Positions 11,286 through 22,108 of a stretch of 64,000 nt of DNA are shown piece after piece (position 1 is the stretch's first letter; each line of letters opens with the position of its first letter). This DNA comes from Albula goreensis. Lineage: Eukaryota > Chordata > Actinopteri > Albuliformes > Albulidae. The DNA is taken from the NCBI GenBank assembly GCA_022829145.1, contig CM040761.1, forward strand, positions 18,941,245-19,005,244, in the 5' to 3' direction. Made by a program: the position numbers and the translations under genes. The notes beneath the pieces were generated by a model, which ran no database searches, had not been told where the DNA came from, and worked only from the letters and a program-made list of their open reading frames with translations.

Positions 11286-11854
11286 CGCCTTCGGTGAGGC
11301 TCCGCTCGAATAGTGATGTCCTTGCTAGGTTTGTTAGCGCTCTGCCTTTGCACGTGCTCCACCCGCCATTTTGAAGAGATGACAGTGGAGAGGAATGTGT
11401 GAGCTATACTGGTCACTCCAGTGACCACACATGCACGGAATGACATTTCTGAATGGACATCTTCAGTCCTTTCTAACATTTTCGGTATGTGAGAAGAAAA
11501 CACTATAGATGCTAATGTAGCCTAAGCCTAAAAACAGAACTACTGCAGCATGTTGAAAAAAACATATGTATTTATATATTCTTCCTTTTGTGAAATCTGT
11601 TAAATATAATAAACTGAGTTCAATAAGTTGGAAAATATTTACATGTGCAACTGAATACCATGTAACCTAGAAGTGTATTTATTGTTCACATATCTCAAGT
11701 GTTACCCATAACAAATATTATACGCTGAGACAGATTGCTGGTGCATAAACAATAACTGAGAGTTATAAATTCACTTGCCAAATAAAAGAAAAGAAAACAC
11801 CTCTATCATGAAATGTAAATTTAGATATTCATTTCCAAGGAGCCAGAGCGAGGG

Positions 11855-12130
11855 GCATATAGATTACTCAGAGTGTAGATATGGATTTATGGAGATTAAT
11901 TGTGATTTGCATATGTAAATGATAATGATAATTTCCGGAGCCTCCCGGCGCTGTGTTATCTCGGTAGGTGTTTGGCGCTCACCTCTGCGAGTGTAATCTC
12001 TGCGCACAGTTACAGGCAGCGCGCATGTCCGGAGCATGTAAACACGACATCCTGTAAATGCCCTGATCTGTTTCCCTTCCCCGGTAATTACACTGACTAA
12101 CGAGCGGGAGGGCCGCTTCGAGGGCAATGC
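11855..12130. promoter_or_regulatory. Candidate enhancer with a POU-type palindrome
   Basis: Contains GGATTTATGG, GAGATTAATTG and, at 11905-11920, ATTTGCATATGTAAAT, which is one base short of a perfect palindrome of two ATTTGCAT octamer cores. TGATAATGATAAT repeats and then a CpG-bearing block (CCCGGCGCTGTG, about 11943) follow. Octamer cores are bound by POU-domain factors and closely spaced inverted cores can bind dimers; occupancy here is inference. Confidence 0.4.
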
Positions 12131-12284
12131 AGAGATAGAAAGAGTGAGAGAGAGAAAGGGGGAGCCCAAATTCATATCAAGAATATCATACAATATGTAA
12201 ATATTCATTTATGAATTTACATCATAAATATATAAACATAAATTCATAAAATAATATCAGAGGTCAGACCGTAGATGTTGGAAC

Positions 12285-12287
<3 letters not shown>

Positions 12288-12379
<92 letters not shown>

Positions 12380-12396
12380 TTTTTTTTTTTTTTTTT
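12288..12396. repeat. (AT)44 microsatellite followed by a T tract
   Basis: An alternating AT run of about 89 bp (12288-12376), a single G, then about 19 T (12378-12396) and CAGG. The T tract plus CAG mimics a splice acceptor but is part of low-complexity DNA. Long AT runs can extrude cruciforms and are often misassembled. Confidence 0.97.
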
Positions 12397-12589
12397 CAGG
12401 ACCAGTACATTTGAAATGTGATATGATGGAGTAACAGAGAAAAAGAGAGGAGAGAGAAATTTTGTTTTTGTTCAATTAACCGGTTTGATAGTTCAATCAT
12501 TCATTGTTTGCTCACATAATTAACTAACTAATTTACTTATTTGTTTTAGTGGATGCTTTTTCAGTGTTGACTCAGTTACTTGTGTATTG

Positions 12590-12720
12590 CCATTTTTAAA
12601 TCAGCTTTGTAATGTTTGTCCTAAATGTGATTGCGCATTCAGAAACACAAATGTTTCTTTGTCATGCCAATAAAGCCACTTTAAATGAATTGGAGTGGAT
12701 TGAATTGAATTGAAACTGAG
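12590..12720 (+). mobile_element. Probable 3' tail of a non-LTR retrotransposon (LINE)
   Basis: The segment ends with TGCCAATAAAGCCACTTT (about 12664-12681) and then GGATTGAATTGAATTGAA (about 12697-12714). A polyadenylation signal followed by a TTGAA-type short tandem tail is characteristic of 3' ends of several fish LINE families, which are usually severely 5'-truncated. I see no reverse transcriptase or endonuclease frame upstream, so this would be a dead 5'-truncated copy. The family was not identified and the 5' boundary is a guess. Confidence 0.5.
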
Positions 12721-13035
12721 ATGAGGAGGGATAAAATGGAGAGAAAGAGAGAGAGAGACAGGAGAGCGATATAGTCATAAACATAATGTGATGTGATCGA
12801 GAGAAAGGAGAGAGAGAAAGAGTGAGAGGAGGAAGAAGGGAGAAGCCCAGACAGATCAACTGTGATGAACAGATAGGGAGAGCAAGAGGAGAGAAAGCAA
12901 AAGAGAGGAGATATAGAAAGACAAGAAACAAGGTGTGGTGAGGAGAAAGGGAGACAGAGGGGAGTAGAGAAGTAGTTGGAGGTAGAAGGTAAGCAGGAGA
13001 TGGAGAGGATGAGGGGACAGGGGAGGTGGGGCTGG
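12715..13035. repeat. Polypurine (GA-rich) tract of about 320 bp
   Basis: The plus strand is dominated by G and A in imperfect GAGAAAG and GGAGA units, starting right at the end of the LINE-like tail. The Ser/Leu/Pro-rich minus-strand frames here (12662-13132) are translations of this low-complexity tract. Such tracts can form triplex (H-DNA) structures. Confidence 0.85.
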
Positions 13036-13155
13036 CAGGGGGCAGCTGTCCGCAGCTAATGTACCATCTGCGCAGTGCCCCTGCCAGGCCACTAACCAGG
13101 CAATCTATCACTGCTCTACCTGACACTGTCAATTATACACTCATCTATCCCCTGC
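13036..13155. promoter_or_regulatory. Candidate conserved noncoding element
   Basis: Immediately after the purine tract the sequence becomes complex and unique: CAGCTAATGTACC, a GCCACTAACC run and CTGTCAATTATAC (about 13053-13140). It contains CAGCTAAT and CAATTA cores. Evidence is texture only. Confidence 0.28.
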
Positions 13156-14560
13156 CCTGTGTGCCAAGAGGACGGCCAGCCAGTTTGCGCTCACCAAACT
13201 GTCCTTCTGAAAAAAAAAAAACTCACTCTGCACTTCACTATCTACCTCAGCTGCACTTTTATTCTCGGTGTGACTGGACGTTGTGCACTACGTGTGTGGG
13301 GTGGTGTAGGCGTTTTCAAAATGACAAGGAGGCTGGATTGGAGAAGGATCTAGAAGATATGGCTGGGTAGTTTAACCTGTTGGGGAACTGTATGCACCCT
13401 ATGGTGAGATATGGAATCTGGGCTTGGCTTGTGCCAGTTTAGGGCCACACCCCAAGTAAGGTATGGCATATCTGCAAGCCAATGCACGCACCCGCTCTAG
13501 CGTCTCTGAAGGGACGTCTACATCTCATCACTCACCATCGACCCCTGCTGGTCACTCGGGTCTCCTGGCACGTGCTGCACATGTTGTATCTCGGCCCAAC
13601 TCCTTCAAGCCTGACGTGCGGTCCGCAGTTCGGACGGAAGCAGCGGCCGATATCACGCTGCAGAGGAGAGCACATGCTTTCCTGTGCTCTCCCCCACTGA
13701 GAGCTGCAAGGTTGCTGCAGCGAACGTGTAAATACGATTGGGAATCCCAGATTTAGATAAAAAGAGGAGCAGCATTTAAAAAAAGCAAGGCTCTGTAGGA
13801 CACCTATCACAGCTCTCTATAAAAAGTTATGTTGTAGATGAAAGTAAATGCCTGATTGGATGTTTTCTTTGTAATATTTGAAAGGCAAAAGCAGGGAAAA
13901 TGCTTAGGCAGTTTATAGCCACCGCAAGGCTGATAAATGCTTAGAGCATCAAATGTTTTACTGACGTTCTTTTTTTAGGGGAGCGAAACACATTGCTATG
14001 TTTATTTTATTCGGATCTTAAACATTTTTAAGTATAAAATCAAAAGACCAACTGGGGAGATGCGTGTGAGTGGAAGACTGGAACGGCAGAAGTGCAAACA
14101 CAAGGAAATGATACACTTCAGGCTGAAATGTCTGCCAGCCTTTGATAATGACAGGTCTACACAAAGGAAGCCACTCAAAACAACATTAAAACACACGATG
14201 AAAAGACAGAGGAGTCTGGAAACTTCTGATGCAAAAAGAGAACCTCTGAGTTACTCATCATATGGAGGTGACCTAGAACATGCCATGTTTTTTTTTTTTT
14301 TTTTTTGTTGTTGTCTCATTTATTTATTTATTAATTTATTTATTTTCCAGACTGCCTGAAGGTCACTGAATCAAACTTTTACAAGCTGGTGAAACTCGCA
14401 AAATGACTGAGCCTTTGTCAAAAAATAAATAAATAAATAAATACATGGGAGTACAATTACCATAGCGATGTATCACATTTAATAAGAGAGGAGGTGGAGA
14501 GACAGAAAAAAATGCACTGCTTAATGTAAAATAGGACCTGAAAAGAGAGAGAAAAAAAAT
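13155..14560. other. Noncoding stretch with short A/T tracts
   Basis: Unique sequence with CpG-bearing DNA at 13480-13740, a poly-T run (14288-14306) followed by TTTA repeats to about 14345, and AATA repeats near 14423-14443. Frames at 13463-13810 lie on both strands and have no recognisable product. Confidence 0.5.
13538..13551 (-). promoter_or_regulatory. Possible CTCF-type site
   Basis: On the minus strand CCAGCAGGGGTCGA matches the core pattern CCASYAGRKGGCRS at 12 of 14 positions, with T instead of G at position 11 and A at position 14. The position-11 substitution is in the core, so this is a weak site. Confidence 0.22.
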
Positions 14561-14569
14561 CAATCATTA

Positions 14570-14900
14570 AACTATGCCCAGATCTCCGTCATACTTAATG
14601 AAGCTATCTCATTCCTCAAGTGCAAATTATCTGGCTGGAGTCCTGAGCCGCTTTGATTTGAGACAGAATGGGGGACTCTCCCCCTCTTCCCGGTCCCTCC
14701 CTCACTCCCTCGCTCAAAGTGTTCCTTTGTGCCGCACTTAACCAGCTCTAATTTGGGAGCCGACAGCTCGCTAAACGCGCTCCTCTCCGAACTGGCAGCA
14801 AGGTCAGCGAGGCAGCGGATCCTGCTTATAAACAAATTAATTGCCTCGCAAACACAATTTACGCTCTCCCTGCTCTTACACAGTCATCCGCACTTCACCC
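14570..14900. promoter_or_regulatory. Candidate conserved noncoding element
   Basis: Unique sequence with CTTAATGAAGC (about 14595), AGTGCAAATTATCTGG (about 14619-14634), CTCTAATTTGG (about 14747) and AAATTAATTGCC (about 14834). A pyrimidine-rich C/T block (about 14677-14720) divides it. Dense TAAT/ATTA cores and an octamer-like GCAAAT in non-repetitive DNA suggest an enhancer. Confidence 0.33.
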
Positions 14901-16410
14901 AAGACTGGATGACTGCGTAAGATGGGCTGCTCGCATTTGGCCAGGTGCAGACAACTCAACTCAGGTGGAAACCCGAGTTTAGACCACAGAGGATGCCGCT
15001 GCCCAACGTTTGTGGTCTCCACAGAGTGGTGCGTGACTGACGTGGCCTTCATCATCCTGATCAGCTAACGCTTTGGTTGTGGCAATAACACCACCCAACT
15101 TTACGGATCTTTCTTTATAGTTCTTTTGATAGATAGTTCTACTGTAAAAAGCCAAACATCAGTCAGAGCTTCTGATAGATCACAAACTTGTGCAGGCAGG
15201 ACTCCAATTTGAAGCAGCTGTTCAAAGCTTGTCAAGTAGTTTTACTTTTATAAACATAGACATGGCCAAACTTTTCTGGGCCCACCAAATTCCATTGTCA
15301 GAGAGCACCAATAAGTGCTGTATAATATAAAAAAGAAATCAATGCATACTTTCCGAAAGCACTCATCAGAGATTTTGAGGTAGAGTCAAGTCTATGGTCC
15401 AAGTATCGTGTATGATTAGAGCCGGGTCATTGCAGTGTTTCATGCTTAGCGCCGCCCTGGTGGTGAAGAAGTGCGAAGTGTCATTGAAAACACCAGGTGG
15501 GTTCCCTGTAAAGGCCCTGCCTGAGCCTTAATGCCAGTCATGTCAGAGGCAGCTGAAGGCCACAAGACTCAGAATCCATCATACAGAGAACTGTGAGCAG
15601 TCATGATTGGAAGCTACAGGCTTTGTATGGTTAGCAGTCATTACTCTACCAGGTACCCTGTCTTATGCAATGGACAATCTCCATAATTAAGTTTGACACA
15701 CACTGTTGCCAATTTGAGATAACCAGCTAGGCAAACTCTATACGATTTCATTTCATTTAGCTTCATCTCTACTTCCTTGTGTCATTTTCAGAGGGAAGTC
15801 ACTCAGACAAAGCTGGGCGTCTGCAGTGTGCTCACTGGAGATCCCTGCAGCACAGGGGCCGCCTCTGCGGTGATCAGGAAGGGAAGAGCCCAGACAGTCC
15901 AAAGGAAAACTTAAGCTTCTAATGAGCTCCTCCAGAGGGCCAAACCATGGCCAGCCCACTGCCCCCAATGTGGATGAGAGGAATCCACAGGGCAGGACTC
16001 TATCCAATGTAAAATGACTGACTGATGCAGTCCAGGTGAGGATCTAGGATGACCCTGGACGGGTGTTGAAATTTCCCCCTCCTCAAACTGTATGCACACC
16101 TGTTCGGGATCCCCCGGAAAGAGAGGGTCAGGACCTTTTCCGGCCCGACTTGGCAGCCGACTGGACCCACCCGGTGCCACTCCCGAGGCTCCAGGCCTCG
16201 CACTGTCACTGTAACCTTCAGGCGCAAATGTATGCAAAGCCTGCGGCTTGGCTCACCGCCCTGTTCTGTGCCAGCGCATGAAGATTCCTTCTTAAGGGCG
16301 AAATTAAGTCTTCCGACTCACCGGGAAAAAGGAAGAGAAAACAAAAGCAGGCGGCGGCAAATCACAGCAAAACAAGTAAACAGTGAGTGGGGAGTGGGGG
16401 AGGACCCGCC

Positions 16411-16473
<63 letters not shown>

Positions 16474-18590
16474 AGAGGGGGAGGTGTGAGCTGTTTTCAG
16501 AATCTAAGGCAGCAAGTGGAAAGTCGTCAGCCTTCTAGCTAGGCAGGCAGACGAAAAAAAAAAAAAAAACGGTCACTCAGGGTTTCCGCGACCTCCAGCA
16601 GACCTTGATGTCCACACGGCTGCTGGACGTACAAGGCAGCTGGCCGCAGTGGGACCACATTGTCTGGCCCCAAAGTCTGGCCTGTTGTGGATGCCAGTTT
16701 TTCAAAAAATAGCAACAATAAAAGTAAAAGTGTCCCCATTCAAGGGCCCTCACGAAATCGGTGGCGATAAATCATCCAAGACGAACCCGCAACGCTGTCA
16801 GTTTTACGGGCGCTTGAGAAAGAGTGATTGCGCTATCATTGGGCTGGCCCATCTGTTTCCCAGTGACAATTAGGACGGCTCTGCAAAGCTGTCTCCACCG
16901 CTATGCTAACGCGTGTTTCAGGTGATCTGGTGGGATGGGGGTAGCCGTCTTTTTTGTGATGGTTCTCACCCATGGTTCCAGAGATGACCAATCCAGTCTA
17001 CTTTTGACCGTGTCAGGTGTGTCTCTGTTTGACTAGGCCACAGTCTAGCATAGGGCCTTGTTGAATATCACACAGATAAACCAGGACTTACCCTCTTGCA
17101 CTAGAACGTACAACTGCATTGATTAATGAGTGCAGTCAGGTTTGCTCAATTTCCTAAAAGCTGAAACTGTTTATGACTATCCAGGATGCAGTCAAAAAAA
17201 GTGTGGCTTTCCTTACAGGACCACGAACCAGGACTAATAAAGGCTAAGCAAGCTCAATAACTCCTCAAAAACATGTGGTCTATAAATTAACCACCAAGTT
17301 GCAAACATTTATTCGGTCAGGAGCAGTGTTCATGTTCAGGTAGCAAGGAAAGGTAACACATCCAGCCCAATGTGTATGGCACGTTCCTCTGAGTGACAGC
17401 CCTGCTGCAGCCCCTGCAGCTTTCACACAATGACAGCCTGAGCCTCACTCCAGCAAGCGTGAGCTCCCTCCATGTTTGCCCACGGTATCTGCTAACTGCC
17501 CCCCCACGATAACCTCAGTGTTTGTGCCCAGTGCTGGACTGGAGCAGGAGCAGCTTGGCGGTCAGCGGGAGTGGCCACAGTCGACGCATGCCAGCCTCGG
17601 GTGTGCCGGTGCCAGCCCGCGCCCACCTGCCACTTTCTCCATCCCGTTCAGCAGCACCTCGCTGCCCTGATGCTCCCGCTCACTTCCCAATCCTGTCTCT
17701 GGATGGAGGGTGGCTTCCCCCCCATCCCGTTATCGCGTGCTGGTGATCCACCCGCCTTCAGGGCTGGTAAACACCACTGCCTCTGTTCCAGATCCATCAC
17801 AATGGATGCTGTATGGCCGCCCGTGACGTGTGACAGGAGAGAGCCCCGTTCCGTCACGCGACACAGCACAGAGCGAGGCTGTGCGGTCCTGCAGCTCTCT
17901 GCACAAGAGAGGCCCTTCTGGGGAGCGTCAGGCCTCCCCTCCCCTCTTCAGCTGGCACCACCATCGCCCATTCCCACTGCTGGCACAGCCATCTGCGGGC
18001 ACCCCTCCCTGTGCCCGGGCCAATGACACACTGCCCTTTACCCTCAGCTCACTGTAGAGGGCAGCACTGCCAGGGAGTTTCACACTGTCTGTCCACAGAT
18101 ACTGCATATCACAGCTCAAATCATGCAGCATGTCTCTCTAGCACTGCTGCAGATCAGAGCTGATAGAATAAAACACATCTGTTCAGAATTACTGTTCCAA
18201 GATTGTATGTTTAGAATGTACATATCATATATTTCTATACACACATATGGAAATTAATACATATTGGATTGTCAAACACAGATCACATGTCAACCAGATT
18301 GAAAACCAGGCATGTCCCAGCTTGTCCTGTTCATCTGATGACAGATCTTTCTCTGTAGCCACAATTCTGGTGAAATTCTCAGTCACAGATCTGCAAATGC
18401 TGCCTCTTTTCTAATAGGATTAGACACAAAACACTGACAGCGGGCATGTGAGTGATACTCAGTTAGTATTGGATATGGGAACATAAAACCTCTAACACAA
18501 ACAGGAGAGATTAAAAAAGGCAGAAATCCACTGTGATTTGTTAATGTTATTCACTCGCTCTTTCGAGCGCCGGACAAGCAACAAGAGAGG
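14900..18590. other. Noncoding stretch with one TG array; GC-rich block near 17.5-18 kb
   Basis: Mostly unique DNA. A stretch near 15265-15320 (AAACTTTTCTGGGCCCACC) faintly recalls ends of hAT-type transposons, but no partner end was found. A poly-A run lies at about 16553-16569. About 17460-18060 is GC-rich and supports overlapping frames of up to 151 codons (17571-18026) with no family resemblance and heavy overlap in other phases. Confidence 0.45.
16413..16472. repeat. (TG)30 microsatellite
   Basis: A perfect alternating TG run of about 60 bp flanked by G-rich sequence. Confidence 0.97.
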
Positions 18591-18599
18591 CAGAACTAA

Positions 18600-18945
18600 C
18601 AAATAACGGGGTTTGTTATTAAGTCGGACTGACCATTCCTCCAACTGAATGGAAACATCCTGTTTTATTCCTCCTTTAATAAAGGATCTGCCAGGGTGCT
18701 CTCTAATTACGGTGATAATTTACCCAGAGTTCAGGCACCGTCGAGCTTTTCAAACCGGCCTTCTTCAATTTGTAACAAACACGCGATAGAACCCGGAGGA
18801 CTGTCTGCGCACAGACATTCTCTGCCGGTTGATGCAACACAGTTCACCCTTCAAACTGCACCCAGATCAGGACTAAAGTGCCAAAGCGCCACCCAGGCAT
18901 GGGCCTGAATACCGATTCCCATTCCTTCGAATGCGATTTCACTAT
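18600..18945. promoter_or_regulatory. Candidate conserved noncoding element
   Basis: Unique stretch carrying CTCTAATTACGG (about 18701), GATAATTTACCC (about 18713), CTTCAATTTG (about 18763) and CpG-containing phrases. A 70-codon frame (18696-18908) has no recognisable product. It adjoins the octamer-bearing island immediately downstream. Confidence 0.3.
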
Positions 18946-19300
18946 TCATATGTATGCATTTTGTTTTGTGTTCCTTCCGAGTGAGACGCATTTGCATATA
19001 CATTTGCATGTGGGGGGGTGGGGGAGGGAGTTGGGGAGCTTAATTCAATGGAGGTAGACAAGTAAATGGAGGAAGAGTAAATTAAATGTGTGTTACTGCC
19101 ATGCATCAGCCTGTGGTGCAGCAGCCAGCGTCGGTGGGCCCTCAGCTAGAGCAAATTGTAATCGGCGCACTGGAGGCCCGGCAAGAACACCAGTGCAATG
19201 TATTTCTCCAGTCCTTTGTGTATCCACCACAGAATTAGATTAAGACCACCCATTCTTCACATTCATTGGTTCCAATTAGAATGTTTCTTAGCTCTTGGCT
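18945..19300. promoter_or_regulatory. Candidate enhancer with two octamers and a GLI site
   Basis: Two exact ATTTGCAT octamer cores lie at 18990-18997 and 19002-19009, 12 bp apart and on the same strand, about one helical turn. GCAAATTGTAATC follows at 19151. GAATTAGATTAAG runs into a perfect GLI core GACCACCCA at 19244-19252. A G-rich spacer separates the octamers from the rest. POU factors bind octamers and GLI proteins bind GACCACCCA; use of either here is inference. Confidence 0.42.
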
Positions 19301-19364
19301 GTGAGGGTTTCATGTTGAATTGTCAGTCCATTCTGAAGGATGTGTGAGACACAGGAGTGCGCTG

Positions 19365-19437
19365 CAGTGGGTTTTGAGAACCACAGGCCTCGCAACAAGA
19401 GATACAGTCAGCCCACTGAGCTAAAGACCCAAGGGGA
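19365..19437 (-). mobile_element. tRNA-like sequence, probable SINE head relic
   Basis: On the minus strand TAGCTCAGTGGGC (19411-19423) matches the pol III A box pattern TRGCNNAGYNGG. About 30 bases later GTGGTTCTCAAAACCCAC (19367-19384) resembles a degraded B box and T-arm (GGTTCAAACC type). The acceptor stem does not close and the T-loop has extra bases, so it is not a functional tRNA. A decayed tRNA-derived SINE or tRNA pseudogene is the best explanation; no tail or target duplication was found. Confidence 0.45.
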
Positions 19438-20049
19438 CAAATCACGATATTTTTGCTACTGTAGCAGATGTTGGTGGAAATTCTAACTGTCAGATCTGAA
19501 CTTCATTTTCACTACTCTTAATGCAGAGCGGGTTACCTGCGCAGATGTCCTCTGTGACGCTAGTCTGTATGCGCAGATGTGTGTGCGTATGTGCGGGTGT
19601 GCCAGCGGGCAGCGCGGGTTCTCTGCGTGGCTCAGTGGCAGGGTGTGCCCACATGCCTCTCGCTCTTTGTCTCCTCAATGTCTTCTCAGTGTTATAATTG
19701 GAGGAGCTCTTCGCTCATTTCCCTGCAGTCCAGTCAGCTGATTCCTATTGAGCTGACCCATTTGGCAAACGGCTGGTTGATCCACGCCTAGAGTGACTCA
19801 CTCGGTTAAATGCACATGTTGAAGCACTATTGTGAGAGAAATGCTATGATTTGCACATCAGGCATTGTGATCATTATCAATATTATTGCCCAGACTTAAT
19901 AAAATGCTCCGAGCTGTTGTATTATCGAAAAGCCGTTTCTCTTCCAAGGCCTTGCACACTCTTGGATGTATTTACAACTTCAGTTTGAACTCAGCAGAAA
20001 GATATAGCCTCACATAGAGAAAGACTGGCAGGTACTCATAAAACATAGT

Positions 20050-20120
20050 CATAATCTCTCTCTCTGTCTCTCTCTCTCTTTCTCTCACACACAAACTCTA
20101 TCTCTCTCGCTCTCTCCGCC
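20050..20120. repeat. CT-rich low-complexity tract
   Basis: Imperfect CTCTCT units with short CACACA and TTTCTC interruptions over about 70 bp. Confidence 0.8.
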
Positions 20121-20689
20121 CACACCACCACTTTAGCCAAGTTTGTCCGCCACATAAAGCAGCACAGTCAGCCAGAGCCAGGTCCATTTACAGCCCTCCA
20201 CACTAATGTGAAATAAATTGCTCTAATTGTGGCCTAAAGTTCATCAAACTGACAGTGTCATTCAAAGTTTATTACCCGCCTATTCTGTGTGCATCTGAGA
20301 GAGGGAAGGAGGAGGGAGGGGGGAGAGAGAAACAGCACAGCCTTCTGGTTTGCCACTGGACTATATCTAAACACTGAAGTCAGGGCAGACCGGATAAAGT
20401 CAACTACAAAATTGCAAGGATTTGAACTAGAGACATAAGAAAGTGACACAGTTAAAAATTGTGAGAGATGTCAGGACCGAATGCGGCCAGCAGCTTTCCC
20501 ACAAACTGAAATCCCTGTGTGAAGCACAAGACCGCCGCGTGACACGGGCGTGTGTGTTTCCATCCACAGGGACCTCAGCTTTTTCAATAACTCCAGCTCT
20601 GCCACACTTTAAAAACAAACAAACCTCTTAAAAAAAAAAAAATCAGTCAATTCCCCCACCCCTGCCTCAGTGTGTGAGCTTGCCACCGC

Positions 20690-20812
20690 GACCCAGGGCA
20701 CTTTGCATTCACGGCGCATTGTAATGCATGCAGCCGAAGCAATACAGTCACAGCAAATTGTAATACAAGCGATTCAATCATGCTGATAAATTAGTGTCAC
20801 TTCCCTGACTCG
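20690..20812. promoter_or_regulatory. Candidate conserved noncoding element with duplicated ATTGTAAT motif
   Basis: GCATTGTAATGCATGC (20716-20731) and CAAATTGTAATACAAGC (20754-20770) are near-duplicates 38 bp apart, followed by GATTCAATCATGC and GATAAATTAGTGTC. A third relative, GCAAATTGTAATC, lies 1.6 kb upstream at 19151. The block is unique, has no frame and is flanked by ordinary sequence. Repeated spacing of a long motif suggests a factor-bound element. Confidence 0.4.
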
Positions 20813-21240
20813 CCCCCTCCTGCCGAGCCCTCTGTTCCTTCCTTTTCCATTGCATTCTCAAACAGCTCTGCTCTCTGTGTCAATCTCGCATGGCTTAGAG
20901 GGAAGCAGGTTGGGGAGAAACGCCACAACCTAAAGGTATGCATTTTACACTGTCCCCTCCCAGAAGTCCATACAGCGTGTGCCATGATGGCAGTCTGGAA
21001 CAGGGGATGGAAGGCAAGAGCTGTCACCAACATGCTTGAAGCAAAAAATCTTGGCAGAGAACAGCTTCTGTTTTAATTGCATTTGTCTCTGTGGGTGGGT
21101 TGTGGTACTTATGTGCACCCTATATTATTATATTTACTTGCCCTCACAATTATTGGGGGCCCTTTGTAAAGTCCGTATGGGGAGTGGGTCTCTCAACACA
21201 GGGCTGACTAATGGAATGGCTCAAGCTAAAATTTCCTTAG

Positions 21241-21379
21241 CATAGTGAAATGTGGAGTGTTAAATTAACTCCAACAGAGTAGACACTGACAGATTTACTC
21301 TAACAGAGTGCATGTGATTCAACCTTGCGACTCATAAAACTCTGTTAAGAGTTAAACTAGCATTGACCATTTTACTGTG
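21241..21379. mobile_element. MITE-like element with about 40-bp terminal inverted repeats
   Basis: The left end starts CATAGTGAAATG and the reverse complement of the right end starts CACAGTAAAATG. Over about 40 bases the two arms agree at roughly 29 positions, including TTAACTC followed by AACAGAG. The interior (about 60 bp) also contains ACTCTAACAGAGT-type phrases. The total of about 139 bp has no coding capacity, as expected for a non-autonomous DNA transposon. I recall similar AACAGAGTTAA-rich elements as common in fish. No clear target-site duplication was seen, so the superfamily is not assigned. Confidence 0.6.
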
Positions 21380-21555
21380 AAGGGAACGTGCATCGCCATG
21401 ACACCCTCAGCCAAACAACGCAGGCCTGACGCAGGCAGACATGCCAAGTAACGGTGTGGCAGCACTGAAATCAGGTGATCACTGCACCTGCTGACCGCAC
21501 AGAGAAAGGAGCCAGAACACAGAACTGCTGCTCTTGTGCTTTTGTAGTTTATTTT

Positions 21556-21562
21556 GGTGTGT

Positions 21563-21600
<38 letters not shown>
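21556..21600. repeat. (TG)n microsatellite
   Basis: TG run of about 45 bp with a CA interruption near its start and a CG near its end. Confidence 0.95.
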
Positions 21601-21995
21601 ATGCATGTGTGAGCATTCTTATTTTTAGGCTAATTAGAGAGAGGGGCGGTAGGGATGGGGTCAATAGTGCAACTTTTTGATTCACTTTCCAGCAGCTCAA
21701 AAATGCCAGGTAAGCCAATACTGTGGCAAGTCAACTACAAATGAAAAAAGCATTACAGCAAAATGAAACAACTTGTGATTAACACTGACAAGAATGCTAA
21801 ACCAAAAATCTGTACATTTTCTGTAGTTTTAATTTCCTAAAATGCCATCACAAAGGCTGTGAAAACAACACCTCAATAGAGATGCAGTTTTAAAATAGCA
21901 AACCTCAAAGATACAGTATTACATTCAATCTGGCATTCGGTCAAAATGGAATCATCCCCATTCTAAATATAAGCGGACTGTACTCCCTCCCTGCT

Positions 21996-21997
<2 letters not shown>

Positions 21998-22051
<54 letters not shown>

Positions 22052-22108
22052 TACACGCATGCACACACACACGCGCACATACACGCACACACACGTGCGC
22101 ACGCGTGT
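21998..22108. repeat. (CA)n microsatellite with CG-interrupted tail
   Basis: A perfect CA run (21998-22046) followed by about 60 bp of CA repeat with CG, TA and TG interruptions (CACGCACATACACG type). Confidence 0.96.

Noticed and set aside
12378-12400. Polypyrimidine tract plus CAG as a splice acceptor
   Set aside because: It is the edge of the AT/T low-complexity array and no coding exon follows.
14071-14080. TGGAAGACTG resembling the start of miR-7
   Set aside because: The match ends after nine bases and no hairpin partner is visible.
15447-15465. CTCF-like sequence on the minus strand (CACCACCAGGGCGGCGCTA)
   Set aside because: One extra base breaks the core spacing (GGGCGGCGC instead of GGGGGCGC), so it is a poor match.
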